Assembly: GCA_015680905.1 (NCBI GenBank)
Contig: CM027381.1
Coordinates: 12,749,501 to 12,813,500 of the forward strand
Origin: Coptis chinensis
Taxonomy: Eukaryota; Streptophyta; Magnoliopsida; Ranunculales; Ranunculaceae
Reading direction: 5' to 3'
DNA length: 64,000 nucleotides
The notes under the pieces were generated by a model. It did not search any database. It was given only the letters and a program-made list of their open reading frames with translations, and was not told the DNA's origin. Shown one piece after another: positions 1-10,846 of this stretch; the first letter of the stretch is position 1; the number at the start of each line of letters is the position of its first letter. A program made the translations under genes and the position numbers.

Positions 1-3000
1 TCAATCCTACCATTGCTAATGGCCTAAAGCCACTTTGACACCAAGATTACCTCCGGTCGTGAAAGAGCACAATTAGGAACATGAAATATATTGCTATCCA
101 TATATCCAAACTTTTGGTGTCGTGTATATTACTAAGTCAATATGGGACCTAGAATGTCAATTAAATCTTTTTGACCACATCAATATTTTCATTACAAGAT
201 TCCAATATATAAAATAAGTAAATAATTAATAGAATCATATGATTATCAATCAAATAAATTTTTAAAGAACATGTTTAGACTACTCACCCGTGATTAGCTC
301 CGACTGTCAGCTAGCTATTCGTAGATTCCTAGAAAAACTTCTCTTCTCCCTTTCCTCTCTGTGAAAACCTCTTTTCTATAACCCTCTCTGTTTTTGACCA
401 ACCCTATTTTGTTTCTTTTCTGTTTTTAAAAAAACCCTCGAAATAGGGAAGAAGGTTTATCCCATAAACCCACGTCTCCTATTTCAACTAACACTTATCC
501 TATTTTATTTTATCTATTATCCATTATTATTATTATTAGGAAAAAAAAAATAAAACACGGGGTGTTATATATGCCCTTTCGATTGCCATAGTATATAGTG
601 GTCGTGTTTGCATATTGAACTGTGTATTCATGAGAGGCAAGTTGGTAGTTGAAAAGGTTGGCAAAAATACCTAAGTGGAGGCAGGCAACATAAAGCATGG
701 GGAGGTAGCCTTAAAACAATAATAGCTCAAGCGGGGTGAGCAGGGAGATAATAGGAGAGGATTATTGTTGTACAAGGGATACTCGATCTCATCTCCTAAT
801 AATTGTAGTGGCCATTGTTTCATTTTTGAACCGGTGGGTCTCTGCAGGCAAATTGTTAACAAAAACACAATTTGGGGAGCCTAGAACGCCAGGCATTCCC
901 TTGCACCTGATAATACTGGAAAGAAATACTCCTGTTCCTTATCTCTATATGTTATTTTCTAATATACATATAACTTAGTGGGGTTGAGGCATTTGGGTGT
1001 CGTTTAGTCTGTATATGCGGTTCATATATTGCTGAAGAATGAATTTGTTTATTCATAATATGACCAATTTTGTACTTTGTGTTTATGTGGTTTATCATTT
1101 TTTTTTGTGTTGATGTTCATTCTAAACTTTTGTTGAATCTTATACTTTTAGGTCCACATCTTTAAGAATAATAGTTTATGTATGTGCTTAGGATTACATT
1201 CGCGAAGTGTTCATGCATTGAGTGCTGACATACCGTGTCTGGTCGAGGTTAGGACCATCCTATTATTGATGAATAGGATTCTAATCCTAAATTAATTACA
1301 AATGTTTTGACTTTGTTTTCATATAGCATGTATCCAAGAAAATGGTAGGAAGTACTTTTGTTTTCTTCGTCAGCACGTTTTTAATTTTAATTGCTTTGAG
1401 GGCCATCATATAAGCATAATTTTTTGCCCTAATTTAGTTAAAATTTGTTTGTGGAAGAAGCAGCGGCTAGCATGGTAGGTGTTAATGATTCTTGCTAGGG
1501 TTTTTTGAGTGGTAGAATATTATATGGACCAGAGGTATATAAGAAGCAATGGCAACATGTCTATAAAACCAGTTTTTGGTTTGGGAATGATTTGTGTGTA
1601 TTCATTGTAGTCAATCTTCACCATTTAAAGTCAGACTTTTTATTTTCCTTTTTTTTTTTATAGGTATGTTCATGACTTCCACAATAGTGGTTTCCAAGAT
1701 AAAGGTCATTTTCTTTTCTTTATAGATTTTGAAATGGAATGAATGTGTTTTTTTTTTTTTTTTTTTTTTTTATATGCTAACTAATTTGTTGAAAGGATTT
1801 CATTTTTGTGTTGCTGTCATTACTCGTCCTCCATTGTTGGATTAAATGGTTTCCTGAGTGGTGTCATGTAGAACCAAAATTTTCATAAGGTAGCGTAAAT
1901 AGGTTTTCACAATCCCCATACCTAATTTGGGACTAAAGGTACACTTTTGCATCTCTTTTTCACAATACAATAAGAATCCCTAGGACTCTTCTCAAGAAAG
2001 TCGGGAAAAAAAAATCTATGAATTATAGAATTCTTATGGTATTTGAAATCGATACCATTTTCGAATCAACTAGGAACAAAAAATAGTTACTGTACTGCAA
2101 ACTTTTTGAGATTTGACAAAGTTGATGGCTAGGAACAAAGACAACACTATTGTTGATGGCTAGATGAGTTTTTATAAGTACTTTCAATTGGTGGAATTTT
2201 CACTAAGCTGAGTCGACTTGATTGAGCTTAAAGTTGATTGATGTTAAATTGCTCTTTTTTTTCCTGATAATCCTAGATGAGAAATTTTGCCTCCTAAAGT
2301 CGTCTAACATTATTTTTTCCTACAGGACTGCAACACCTACCTATTACATATATTGGAATGGGTATTCACCTAGTTGCATCAAACACACGTCTCAATCAAG
2401 AATGCCCAAGAGAAATTAGTATATATAAGGTGTTTGCATTGGCTTGACAGCAGGGTACCACCAACCTTATAGTCCATCGAATACAAGTGGATTGTGGAAA
2501 TTGATGAACCTCCCAAAATGATGAATTGAGAAGTACGAGTAAGAGTTGGCATTTTTTGGAAGATCATCACTGAAGCTTGACCTTATGGGTGGTTGAACCT
2601 TGCATGGGTTTAACTTAATGCATATTTCGTTAATACTGTATTGTTGTATATTTTATTTTCTCAAAGTTTTTTACTTTATCTGTACAAAAAGTAGACACAT
2701 CTTTAATAAAGTTTATTGTAGGTGATATTTGGTGGGAGTCATAGTTGTACAAGTTGCTTGCAAATTGTAAGCATTAAGCAGTGCCTTAACCATATATTGT
2801 GTCTTTGTATGCAATATATTTAATTAAAGAGGTCTATTTTGCAAAATACATATACCATTGTCAAGTTTCTAGACATATTCCATGATTTTAAAAACTATAC
2901 CAATAAATATGGCCACTAGAAATGTAGATCAATTGAATCTAATAACATCATTGACAATTAGCTATATTTTTTTTATTGAAAAAAAAATCCTACTAAAGTA

Positions 3001-3204
3001 TCTAAATAAAAATATGTATTGTGTTGACCATAAGAGCTCATATTAATATAATTAAAAATTATTCAATTAAGTAAAAAAACTGCAACTATATGTTAAAGTT
3101 GACATGTCTTAGGAATATATGTTTTTTTTTTGTGAACATTAAACAATTGATATTGAGTAATTATATATATTAACTTTCTTTTTCTAAGAAACATAAAGAC
3201 AATT
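1..3204. other. AT-rich non-coding region
   Basis: I see no convincing gene here. The open frames are short, overlap on both strands and carry no recognisable domain. A 24-base T run lies at 1748-1771. The Helitron terminus that follows at 3205 implies that part of this stretch is Helitron body, but no 5' end could be placed. Confidence 0.6.
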
Positions 3205-3236
3205 GTGCCTTCGCCGAAGGCACGGGTTATCCCTAG
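3205..3236 (+). mobile_element. Helitron 3' terminus
   Basis: A perfect 9-bp stem (GTGCCTTCG, then CGAAGGCAC) with a one-base loop at 3205-3223 is followed 9 bases later by CTAG at 3233-3236 and then T. A short GC-rich hairpin about 10 bases before CTRR, with insertion next to T, is the canonical 3' end of Helitron rolling-circle transposons. The element body would lie to the left. No Rep/helicase coding sequence and no 5' TC end were found, so it is probably a non-autonomous or truncated copy. Confidence 0.7.
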
Positions 3237-4290
3237 TGGTCAATATGTGTATGAGAGTCAACCAAGGGTATAACGGGTATTTAATGACAAGTTTTTTTCA
3301 AGTGTAAATAGGACAAATGCAAAATTTGATAACGGCCCTCTTTTTTCAAACAACATATTTTACACATTTTCATTCATGTGATTATGTGAATAGGATTATC
3401 CTTCTCCAGAAGTCATTTTTTTAAGGCAATGAATCTCTCCTTAGTAATCAACATTAATTGTCCAAAAACTCAAACATAATTAATCAAGATGAAGGCATCA
3501 TGATACCACCACGGCGGTTGAATGTTAAGTATTTCATCATAATTATAGCCTATACTGCTGATTCCTTGCTCTTAAAATTAGCCTGCAAACTGTCCTTGCT
3601 GCATAATTTACGAAACGTGGAAACAATACCAAACGGTGAATAAATAACCTTTGGAGTTTGTAGAGGCCCGCTACATCATATATTTCTTATTCCATGATGG
3701 AATTCTCCATACATTCCCATATTTCTTAAAACCTTGGGTTATAAAGTCTGGAAGGATGAGTACGCACTTGCATCATCATTCAAATAGCTCAAGACATCCA
3801 TATAGCTGAGTTCACAGGACCAAAAGAATCATGTTGATGGTGGCGATAGCTAAGTTCCAGTATGTAGCAGTGATAGCACAAAAAGAATCCTGTTGATGGT
3901 GTGCAGTGTACATTCTTCGTTAAGGTCATTAATAGATGAATGACAAATAGCTAGCAGGGTTTCTTTCTTGAACTACTTCATTAAGAAAATTTTATTACAA
4001 TACTGCATGAATGAAGCGTGTAACTATGAATGCACCACCATTCAATACAGTGTTCAATTGTAGACAATGAACCTCAAACATCTACATAACCTTTATAAGT
4101 TGAAAGATTAATCCCTATGGTAGATTAATTCATATCGTTTAGAGCAAAGCAAAAAATACTATGTCAATTCCACTGTCATGTGAAACAAATAGGTTGCACT
4201 TTTGGGGGAAAAAGTAAAAAAGCAGTGACTAGCTAGCCTGTTATAACTAACTAAATGCTAATTTGTTGGAGAACATCTTCATCGTCATAA
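3237..4290. other. Non-coding spacer
   Basis: AT-rich sequence to the right of the Helitron end. No open frame with a recognisable domain and no clear repeat boundary was seen. Confidence 0.5.
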
Positions 4291-4297
4291 ACAAGGT

Positions 4298-4915
4298 ATG
4301 CAGCTAGAACAATCCACCAGGAGGGGGATGAAGTTAAACACTGATGGCTCCGCTAGGTTGAATCCAGATCTTGCTGGAGCGGGAGGTGTGCTTAGGGAAG
4401 AGACTGTTAAGTTCAGAATTGCCATGGCCATTCCAATTTTTCGTGGGACAAATAACTTGGCTGAGTTTCAAGCATTACTCTATTCAATCAAAATTGTGAA
4501 GGAGCTGAATCCACCGAAGTTAATCATTGAAGTGGACTCTTTACTACTGTTTCAAGCTGTAAATTAAGTGGAGAGATTCGGCAGTTACACTGATCACTTC
4601 AACCAGTGCTTATGGATATTAAGGAGATTCTTAGTTTCAAAATTACAGTGGTCGTATAGAGAGGCAAACGGCTGTGCGGACAAGTTAGCAGGGTACATAT
4701 ATGTCAAAACTGCAGATCAATCACATGATGTATCCCCATCTACCATCAGAAGTAATTGGCTTCCCCATTTGCAACAGGCATTACATCCTTCAGGTTCAGT
4801 TTAGTGGTTAACCCCTCCAGCCATTTTAGCTTCATGTATTTTGCATGATGCAATAGGTGTATACACAGAATTATTAAGCAATAAAAAGTTTAATGTTCCA
4901 ACAAAAAAACAAGAA
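4298..4915 (+). pseudogene. 5'-truncated LINE remnant, RNase H domain
   Basis: Two open blocks in one frame, 4298-4564 and 4568-4801, are separated by a TAA at 4565-4567. Together they give the C-terminal RNase H-like domain (RVT_3 type) found at the end of plant L1 LINEs. Visible pieces are LNTDGSA, GAGGVLRE, an AEFQALL block, IEVDS and REANGCADKLA, which supply the usual D, E, D and D positions. After the final stop there is a short 3' tail with AATAAA near 4880 and an A-rich end near 4905, as expected of a retroposed 3' end. Endonuclease and RT are absent. A possible short TSD around AAACAAG on both sides is too weak to fix the left boundary. It could instead be a host RNase H-like fragment, but the A-rich tail favours a LINE. 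Confidence 0.65.
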
Positions 4916-5115
4916 AGAAAGAACAACATGATGAGAACCACAGAGCATCAAGCCTAGCACAAACTCTTCTACTATTTTCACTCTATAAGGCCAATACTAA
5001 TTTGTTGCACTACAGACTATAAGACAATGCGTCAATGCTATGGTTAAGACTGAGTATGTGAAAAATAAAAACGGAAAAAAAAAAGAATATGTGGAGCAGT
5101 AAAATCCTTGCTCAT

Positions 5116-7211
5116 TTAAGGATGGACTGTGGATCTAGTTGTGAGCGAAGACCGCATGTCAACAATGGCTGAGTCTTGTGCTCCTAACATGATGGCCTCC
5201 TTGCTTGCTTGAATAAATCTCGAGACTGCACCTGTGACATACTTGTAGGCATCCTTAACATTCATATTAGCACTTATCTCATCTGGAAAGCTGCTCAAGA
5301 AGTGTTCTCCATTAAGGACGGCAGCTAAATGTACTACTTCCCTTTGAAACTCAGATAGATTTGCATCTTCTTTTGCCTCTGTGCTTCTTAAAGGAGCCAC
5401 ATCCGGAAGTACCTCTGCAGGGTTGTTCCACATTGCACATTCATCATTTAATGTCCAGTTATGCTCAATCTAGATTTGAAACCAAACTGAAGAACAAGTA
5501 AGATACCTGGACAATCAGTTCTAGGTGAAGTTAGCTCTCCCACAATTTCCTCAAACGTTCCAGCCCAAGCATCTCGATAAGTTAGGAAGTTAGACGTGAG
5601 GTTGAACATCTTCTTTATTGTTGCAGGTATTGAGGAGTGCTCAAATTCGGAATTTGGCGTAGGGCCCTTTGGACCACTGATCACTGGCATACAGTAAATT
5701 CAAATAGAAGCAATAACATGTAGAATTAGTGATGGCAAAACATTGGTGGTAAAATGTTGCACTTGTAGACCAAATAAAACTACAAGGTGAGAAAGCATGG
5801 ACAACAGGACTAAAAATGCAAGCATATTTCCTTCTTAAACCAGAGAATAGAAACATAGTAAGATGCAACAAAGCAGGAATGATGGAATCAAGTGCTAACG
5901 GAACTTCATGTCAAACTGTTGAAGGATGGCAAAAGAAGTCTCAAATGTGAATAAACTGAAACAAGCCAACCAAGAGTAGTACTAGAACTACAGCATATCA
6001 CATTGGATCCAATTTTAACTTAACATCATTATCATCAGGATTTTACTCTACAAGAAAATAAAACAATATGAAAGACAACAATCAGTAAGAGTTCAGAGTC
6101 TTATTAGGGACTACATACCAGTTCCTTTCTTGATCCAAGGGGATATCATGATAGTAGGCACACGAACTCCCAACCGATCAAACTTGAAGAAGTACGGTGC
6201 AGGGCCTGTGTTCCCATCTGGGCTTGGCACATTCACATTTGGAGTAGTAACATGGTCAAAGAAACCTCCATGTTCATCATAGGTAATAATCAAAACGGTC
6301 TCATTCCATTGAGGGCTAGATCTCAAGGCCTCGTACACCTCCTTCACTAGTTTCTGTCCATTAGCCACGTCGTGGGAAGGATGGTCGTCGTTTCCAGGCA
6401 CTCCCTTGAGATCAAAGTACCGTGGCTCAATCACAGTTAAGCTAGGCAGCTTTCCTTGTCTAGCATGTTTCTTAAACTTCAAATCAAATTGGTGAAACTT
6501 GAATATATATTTCAATTTCCTCAAATTCTTATAGAATAGAGTAGTGGGAATGTTCTGAAAGTAAATTCCGAAATCCTTACCATTCTCATGAAGAGAATCA
6601 AATATGGTTTTCTGGGGGTACCCTGTTGCAAGTTGCTTCTTAACATGACTAGTTGATCCATGGGAAGTGGCAGAGTAAACAAACAACCTATTAGGCTGTG
6701 TTGGTCCTGGAATTGAAGAGAACCATCGATCGAAAACAGCAAACTCACGGACTAGAGTTGCGTAAACTGGTACAGCTTCAGGCCTAAAACCTTTCATTAC
6801 CGTTCGAGACAAGTTTGGTGACATGCTTAATGCTTGTTCAACAAATCCAGACATGGAAGGAATGGAGCTTGAACCAAAAACTTGCTGTTGGACAGCTTCA
6901 AATGAGTGACCAGGGTCTGGGTCGACAAACTCAGCGTCGTCACTGAAGCAAATTGATTCGGCATTGGAAGAATTGGTTGAAACTTGATTGCATTCTTTGC
7001 CAGTGACTCCATTGATAGATGGATTGATGGATTTCTTCATCCACCCAAGCAAGTGATCAAATGATCTGTTTTCCATAACAAGGACTACAACAGTTTTAAT
7101 GGGCTGTTGTGTTGCATTACTAAAATAAGTTGATTGGAAATTAGAGAGAAGGATGAGAGCGATATGGAAGGAAAATGGTCTAGTACTAGTTTTCAATCCT
7201 TTCTCCTCCAT
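5116..7211 (-). CDS. NPC: Non-specific phospholipase C (NPC family)
   Basis: Three exons on the minus strand, 7211-6119, 5683-5507 and 5414-5116, give a 522-residue protein, close to the usual plant NPC length. NPC enzymes hydrolyse phospholipids such as phosphatidylcholine to diacylglycerol and a phosphorylated head group, in lipid turnover, phosphate starvation and signalling. Visible family motifs are ENRSFDH near residue 50, [27 protein letters not shown] and [12 protein letters not shown], followed by FEHSSIPAT in exon 2. The N-terminus has a hydrophobic stretch ([11 protein letters not shown]) consistent with a signal peptide. I chose ATG 7211 because the open frame upstream of it starts only with TTG. 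Donors GTATGT (at 6118) and GTATCT (at 5506) and acceptors ending AG at 5684 and 5415 keep the frame. The second junction restores the family-like DCPEVLPDV. It resembles NPC1 from memory, but the subfamily is not certain. No disruption was seen. Confidence 0.93.
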
Positions 7212-7525
7212 AACTTGTGAAATGAAGATGAACAATGAGCAGATAGGTCTCTCAGTACTTGTTCTTTGCTAGGTTTGCTTCTCTTGTAAGAATGTAGGGA
7301 TGCTGTGAAGTTAGTGGTTTAGAATGAAAAAGAAATGAGATTCTATTCAGTGGATGTGAGTGACTGTTTGAGATATTGATGTGATCTATCTTTTGAAAAT
7401 GTAGACACAAAGAGAGTTAAATAAGGAAAAAAATAAAGCTAATCTTGAGAAGATGTAGTAGTGAATCTAGTGTTGCCTTTAGAATAAGAATTCAGTGGTT
7501 CTGATGGCAATAGAATAAGCTTTTT

Positions 7526-7558
7526 GGTCACAGAATCAGAATCTGTGACCTTATATAG
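7526..7558 (-). promoter_or_regulatory. Candidate NPC core promoter with hairpin
   Basis: Read on the minus strand, CTATATAAGG (7558-7549) is a good plant TATA box about 340 bases upstream of the NPC start codon. Immediately downstream, 7550-7526 is an inverted repeat with 9-bp arms (GGTCACAGA and TCTGTGACC) and a 7-base loop, lying where transcription would begin. The TATA assignment is inference from position and sequence. The inverted repeat is directly visible. Confidence 0.35.
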
Positions 7559-7770
7559 TTATACTGTTAAGGTAGTAATAATGAGATGAGATCATAAAAG
7601 GTAATGTGGTGATTCCGTGATGCTGTTAGCCTGTTATAGTGACTATATATTATGATTATGATTACTAGTTTACTACATTAATGCGGAAATGCAGCCTAGT
7701 TTGTCGCTTCAGAATTTACTTCTGTTGTTTTAGGTTGTTTTCACCAAGAATCACCCATTTCTCTGCCCCA

Positions 7771-8147
7771 AGGCCCAAAATTTCGATATCGATTAATATA
7801 TCGGTGTACCCAAAAACCGAGATATATCGGATATATCGGATATCTCGGTTCTTTTGGTGACCAGTTTCTAAAATATCGGATATCTCAGATATATCTCGGA
7901 TCTTCTGTTATATAGGATATTTCGAAATTTCAATATTAAATTATTAACAATTGGTCAAAAAGTCAACCGATATATATCGATTATCTTCGATTATCTTATA
8001 AACTTTCATATCGGAAATTCGATATATCTCCGGAAAAAAGGGGTTCAATATTCGGTGGATATATCTCGAAAAAATCGATATCGGTGTACCAATTTACCGA
8101 GATATATCGGCGAGATATCGGATATCTCGGCGATATTTTGGGCCCTG
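7771..8147. mobile_element. MITE with 10-bp TSD (MULE-like)
   Basis: The 377-bp element has ends that are inverted copies of CAGGGCCCAAAATWTCG and is flanked by identical 10-bp repeats CTCTGCCCCA at 7761-7770 and 8148-8157. The interior is made of repeated TATCGG/CCGATA and ATATCTCGG words, and the outer ~80 bp on each side share GATATCGGTGTACC and ACCGAGATATATCGG in inverted order, so it can fold on itself. There is no coding sequence. The TSD length suggests a Mutator-like origin, but the superfamily is inferred only from that. Confidence 0.75.
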
Positions 8148-8157
8148 CTCTGCCCCA

Positions 8158-9539
8158 TGCCCTGCTCTGCCCAGCCAACAGTGTAGAAGGGGCTATATAT
8201 ATATGCAAACTTATGTTGTATTTTTGTGTTTCCAACTGCTGGTGTAAAGTCCAAAATCTTATTCCCTATAAATATACAACTGTGAGTCTTACTCTTACAC
8301 CACCAAATCACAAATGTGATGTGGGTTACTTGGTAGTGCTCGCTTCCAACTTTATAAAAGGAAAAGAGAGGGATTTTTTAAAGTCCTAAATTCAGTTATC
8401 TTAAGAATGTTACTTAACCAATAACCACAAAAGAAATTAGGTTCTATAAAATATTCAAATGCCACATAAATAGATAATAGAGTAATCAAAGGCAAAATAA
8501 AGAAACTATATACTCGTTCAATATGGTCAGCCGAGAGATATGAAACTTTCTGGGCATGAACCAAGCAGACTTTTGGCCCTTATGGTCCATCTGTTTTGAA
8601 AGTAAAATTGCAGCAGTCAGGCATTTTCAAACAATATATGCAAATCAAATACAGCCAAAGAGTGCGGAATATTGTCGAGGTGTGACTCATCACTCATGTA
8701 AAACTGAGGTGAAATATTCTCGACAAAAGATGAATAAAGTACTGCTTCAATGGTACAAAAATGCAAAAAGCACTAATTTGGTGCTTAAAAAATAATCGAG
8801 TGTAGATGTAGTCAACAACCACACTTGATGTTCACTTTGAAAGTGAAAGCAGAATTGATCTAAATTAGTTATAAAGGAGACCGAAAAGCAAGTGAGGATA
8901 GTGGGTGTGGGTGTGGGTGTGGGTGTGGGCCGTGGGGCATTGTGGGGTTGGATCCTCTTTATTTAAGTGCTTCACTTTTGTAAGCTTAAATACAAAATAA
9001 CGAAATATGATTAGTTCTTGCCAACAGGTAAAAAGCAAAAAGAAAAAGGAAATAGAATTAGTTCAGTTCACTCATTCTGCTGAGTGCTGACAAAGAGGCA
9101 AGATCAAGGAAATAACCATTGTCTCCTCTCGTTTGTGTGTAGCCTCTAGCCTGGCATATCTAAGAAACTAAGAATTCTATGTTGACCTCAATTATAAGTT
9201 ATTGTAGGGTCTGCATAATGCAATCGTGTCTGATAAACCGCGTGAGATTGAAGCACGTAGGCCTCTGTGTATAGTAGGGTCGTAGTAGCGTCATTGAACC
9301 AAAATCAAGGCTGGTTATTGAGTCAGTGTGCATCACATGTGCTACATATATAAGTTATGGTACCATGTGTATTTGGGGGGTGGGGGACCGGGCTACCAGT
9401 TAACTCAAAAAAACAACCATGACCTTAACAAATTAAAAGCTTCACAGCAAGGACATGAACTGGTCTTCACCGGAAGACGGAAGCCAACTTATTAAATGTG
9501 CTCATGGTTCACCAAGATTCTATAATACCTGTTGGAAAT
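8158..9539. other. Non-coding spacer with hexamer repeat
   Basis: No recognisable gene. At 8901-8929 there is a tandem GTGTGG array of about five units, followed by more G-rich sequence to about 8946. Confidence 0.5.
8901..8929 (+). repeat. (GTGTGG)n microsatellite
   Basis: About five perfect copies of the hexamer GTGTGG with GGG runs at 6-bp spacing on the plus strand, followed by GGCCGTGGGGC. G-quadruplex formation is conceivable from the spacing but not demonstrated. Confidence 0.85.
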
Positions 9540-10155
9540 AAGGTTGGATAGACGCCACCAAGATAAGGATAAACTATTGAGTATATGACTCTATCCTATC
9601 AGATGTTAGATGAGTATATGACTCTATCCTATCTGATATTAGATGAAGATATAGACTTCTATCCTATCGATATATTAGATGAAGATATGACTTTATCCTA
9701 TCCGATATTAGATGAAATATAAGGCTATCCTATCCATATTGAGGAGGTGGGAACCTCTATAAATAGACCCACCTCTCACATATTGATCATCCAAACAACA
9801 AGAAAAAACTCTCTCTCCTTTAATGGCGACTCCAATATTTTCTAAAAGTAGAAGCCCGGTAATTTGTGGAGATTCCATAGGTGGTATCCTCCCTAGCCAT
9901 TGTCGATTCTTGGTTCTTGGTTATTGAAAAAAGGTTCTTCGCTCGAGGTTGGAACTTAACTCCGAAGAAAGTTAAGAAGAAGAAGATCTTGAGTGTCTTA
10001 ACATCTTCTCTCGTAGATCAAAGCTTGGAACTTCAAATTGAAAGTTTGTGACCAAGGTACGATCTTACATTTCATTGCTTATTTTTATGCATGCAGATAT
10101 AGCGTAATTGTATATATCGTAGGAATCATGCATGAGATATCAATAAAATCCTACA
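9540..10155 (+). mobile_element. Solo LTR with TSD ATACC
   Basis: The 616-bp segment begins TGTTGG and ends CCTACA and is flanked by the perfect 5-bp direct repeat ATACC at 9535-9539 and 10156-10160. It carries a TATA box (CTATAAATAG at 9757-9766) on the plus strand, so the element was transcribed left to right. No second LTR or internal domain lies nearby, so this is a solo LTR left by recombination. The length and TG..CA termini fit a Copia-type element. The family cannot be fixed without internal sequence. Confidence 0.85.
9586..9740 (+). repeat. Tandem units in LTR U3
   Basis: About four to five imperfect copies of a ~40-bp unit (GACTCTATCCTATC..GATATTAGATGA) lie just upstream of the LTR TATA box. 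Position and structure resemble the enhancer repeats of retrotransposon U3 regions. That function is inference. Confidence 0.75.
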
Positions 10156-10846
10156 ATACCAAATGTGACACCAACATAAGTTGCGACCCTACAAAACAAT
10201 TCACACACTAAAATGTGCTCACCAAAAGTTTTGAAGAACAACAGGAAAGAAACAGAAGGGCCGAAATTATATTTCTTGTTAACATGAACAACAAGAAACC
10301 CTTTAACGGTATCATTGACTCACTATGGCCAACAAATTTATATTATGAACAAAAACCAACAGACCCAAAGTAGTCATGTACAATTGTTCAAATGCTCAAG
10401 CTTCAGACTGAATTAAACTTCAGCAAGAAAGCAATTCCATCAGAACATGCACTTCTTTCTTTCCATTCTAGAGCAATCCACAAGAACAGGCACTTTTTTC
10501 TTCCAATCTATTCTAAACTATCAAATGGACTCCAACTAGTTTGATCTGTGACCCTAGTTACGTAGAAGGTTCTCTTCCATCCGAACAATCTTCACTAAGA
10601 TGCTTCACGACTAGAAAGCTTGCCAGAGGAATATAGCATGAAAGTTAACCGCAGCATTCATACAAATCCCTATCCCGAAGCTTAATTTACTCTAGTGAAG
10701 AGACAATTCTCACTAATGAGGAGAGTAGGAAACAATTCTTATTTACAACATTTCTTACGATATGCAATACCGAAAAGCAAAGGAAGATAATCAACCAAAA
10801 AAGATCAGGACAATTTAGGTATATTATTCCTTCACTGACTGAAAAC
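10156..10846. other. 3' flank of the following minus-strand gene
   Basis: No open frame of note. The part near 10840 must include the 3' UTR of the membrane-protein gene that ends at 10847. The remainder is AT-rich with no obvious repeat. Confidence 0.4.

Noticed and set aside
510-978. Overlapping short open frames on both strands
   Set aside because: No domain, and composition like the surrounding AT-rich sequence.
8045-8389. Open frames of 79-101 codons on both strands
   Set aside because: They run through the MITE TATCGG repeats, so the openness comes from repeat composition.
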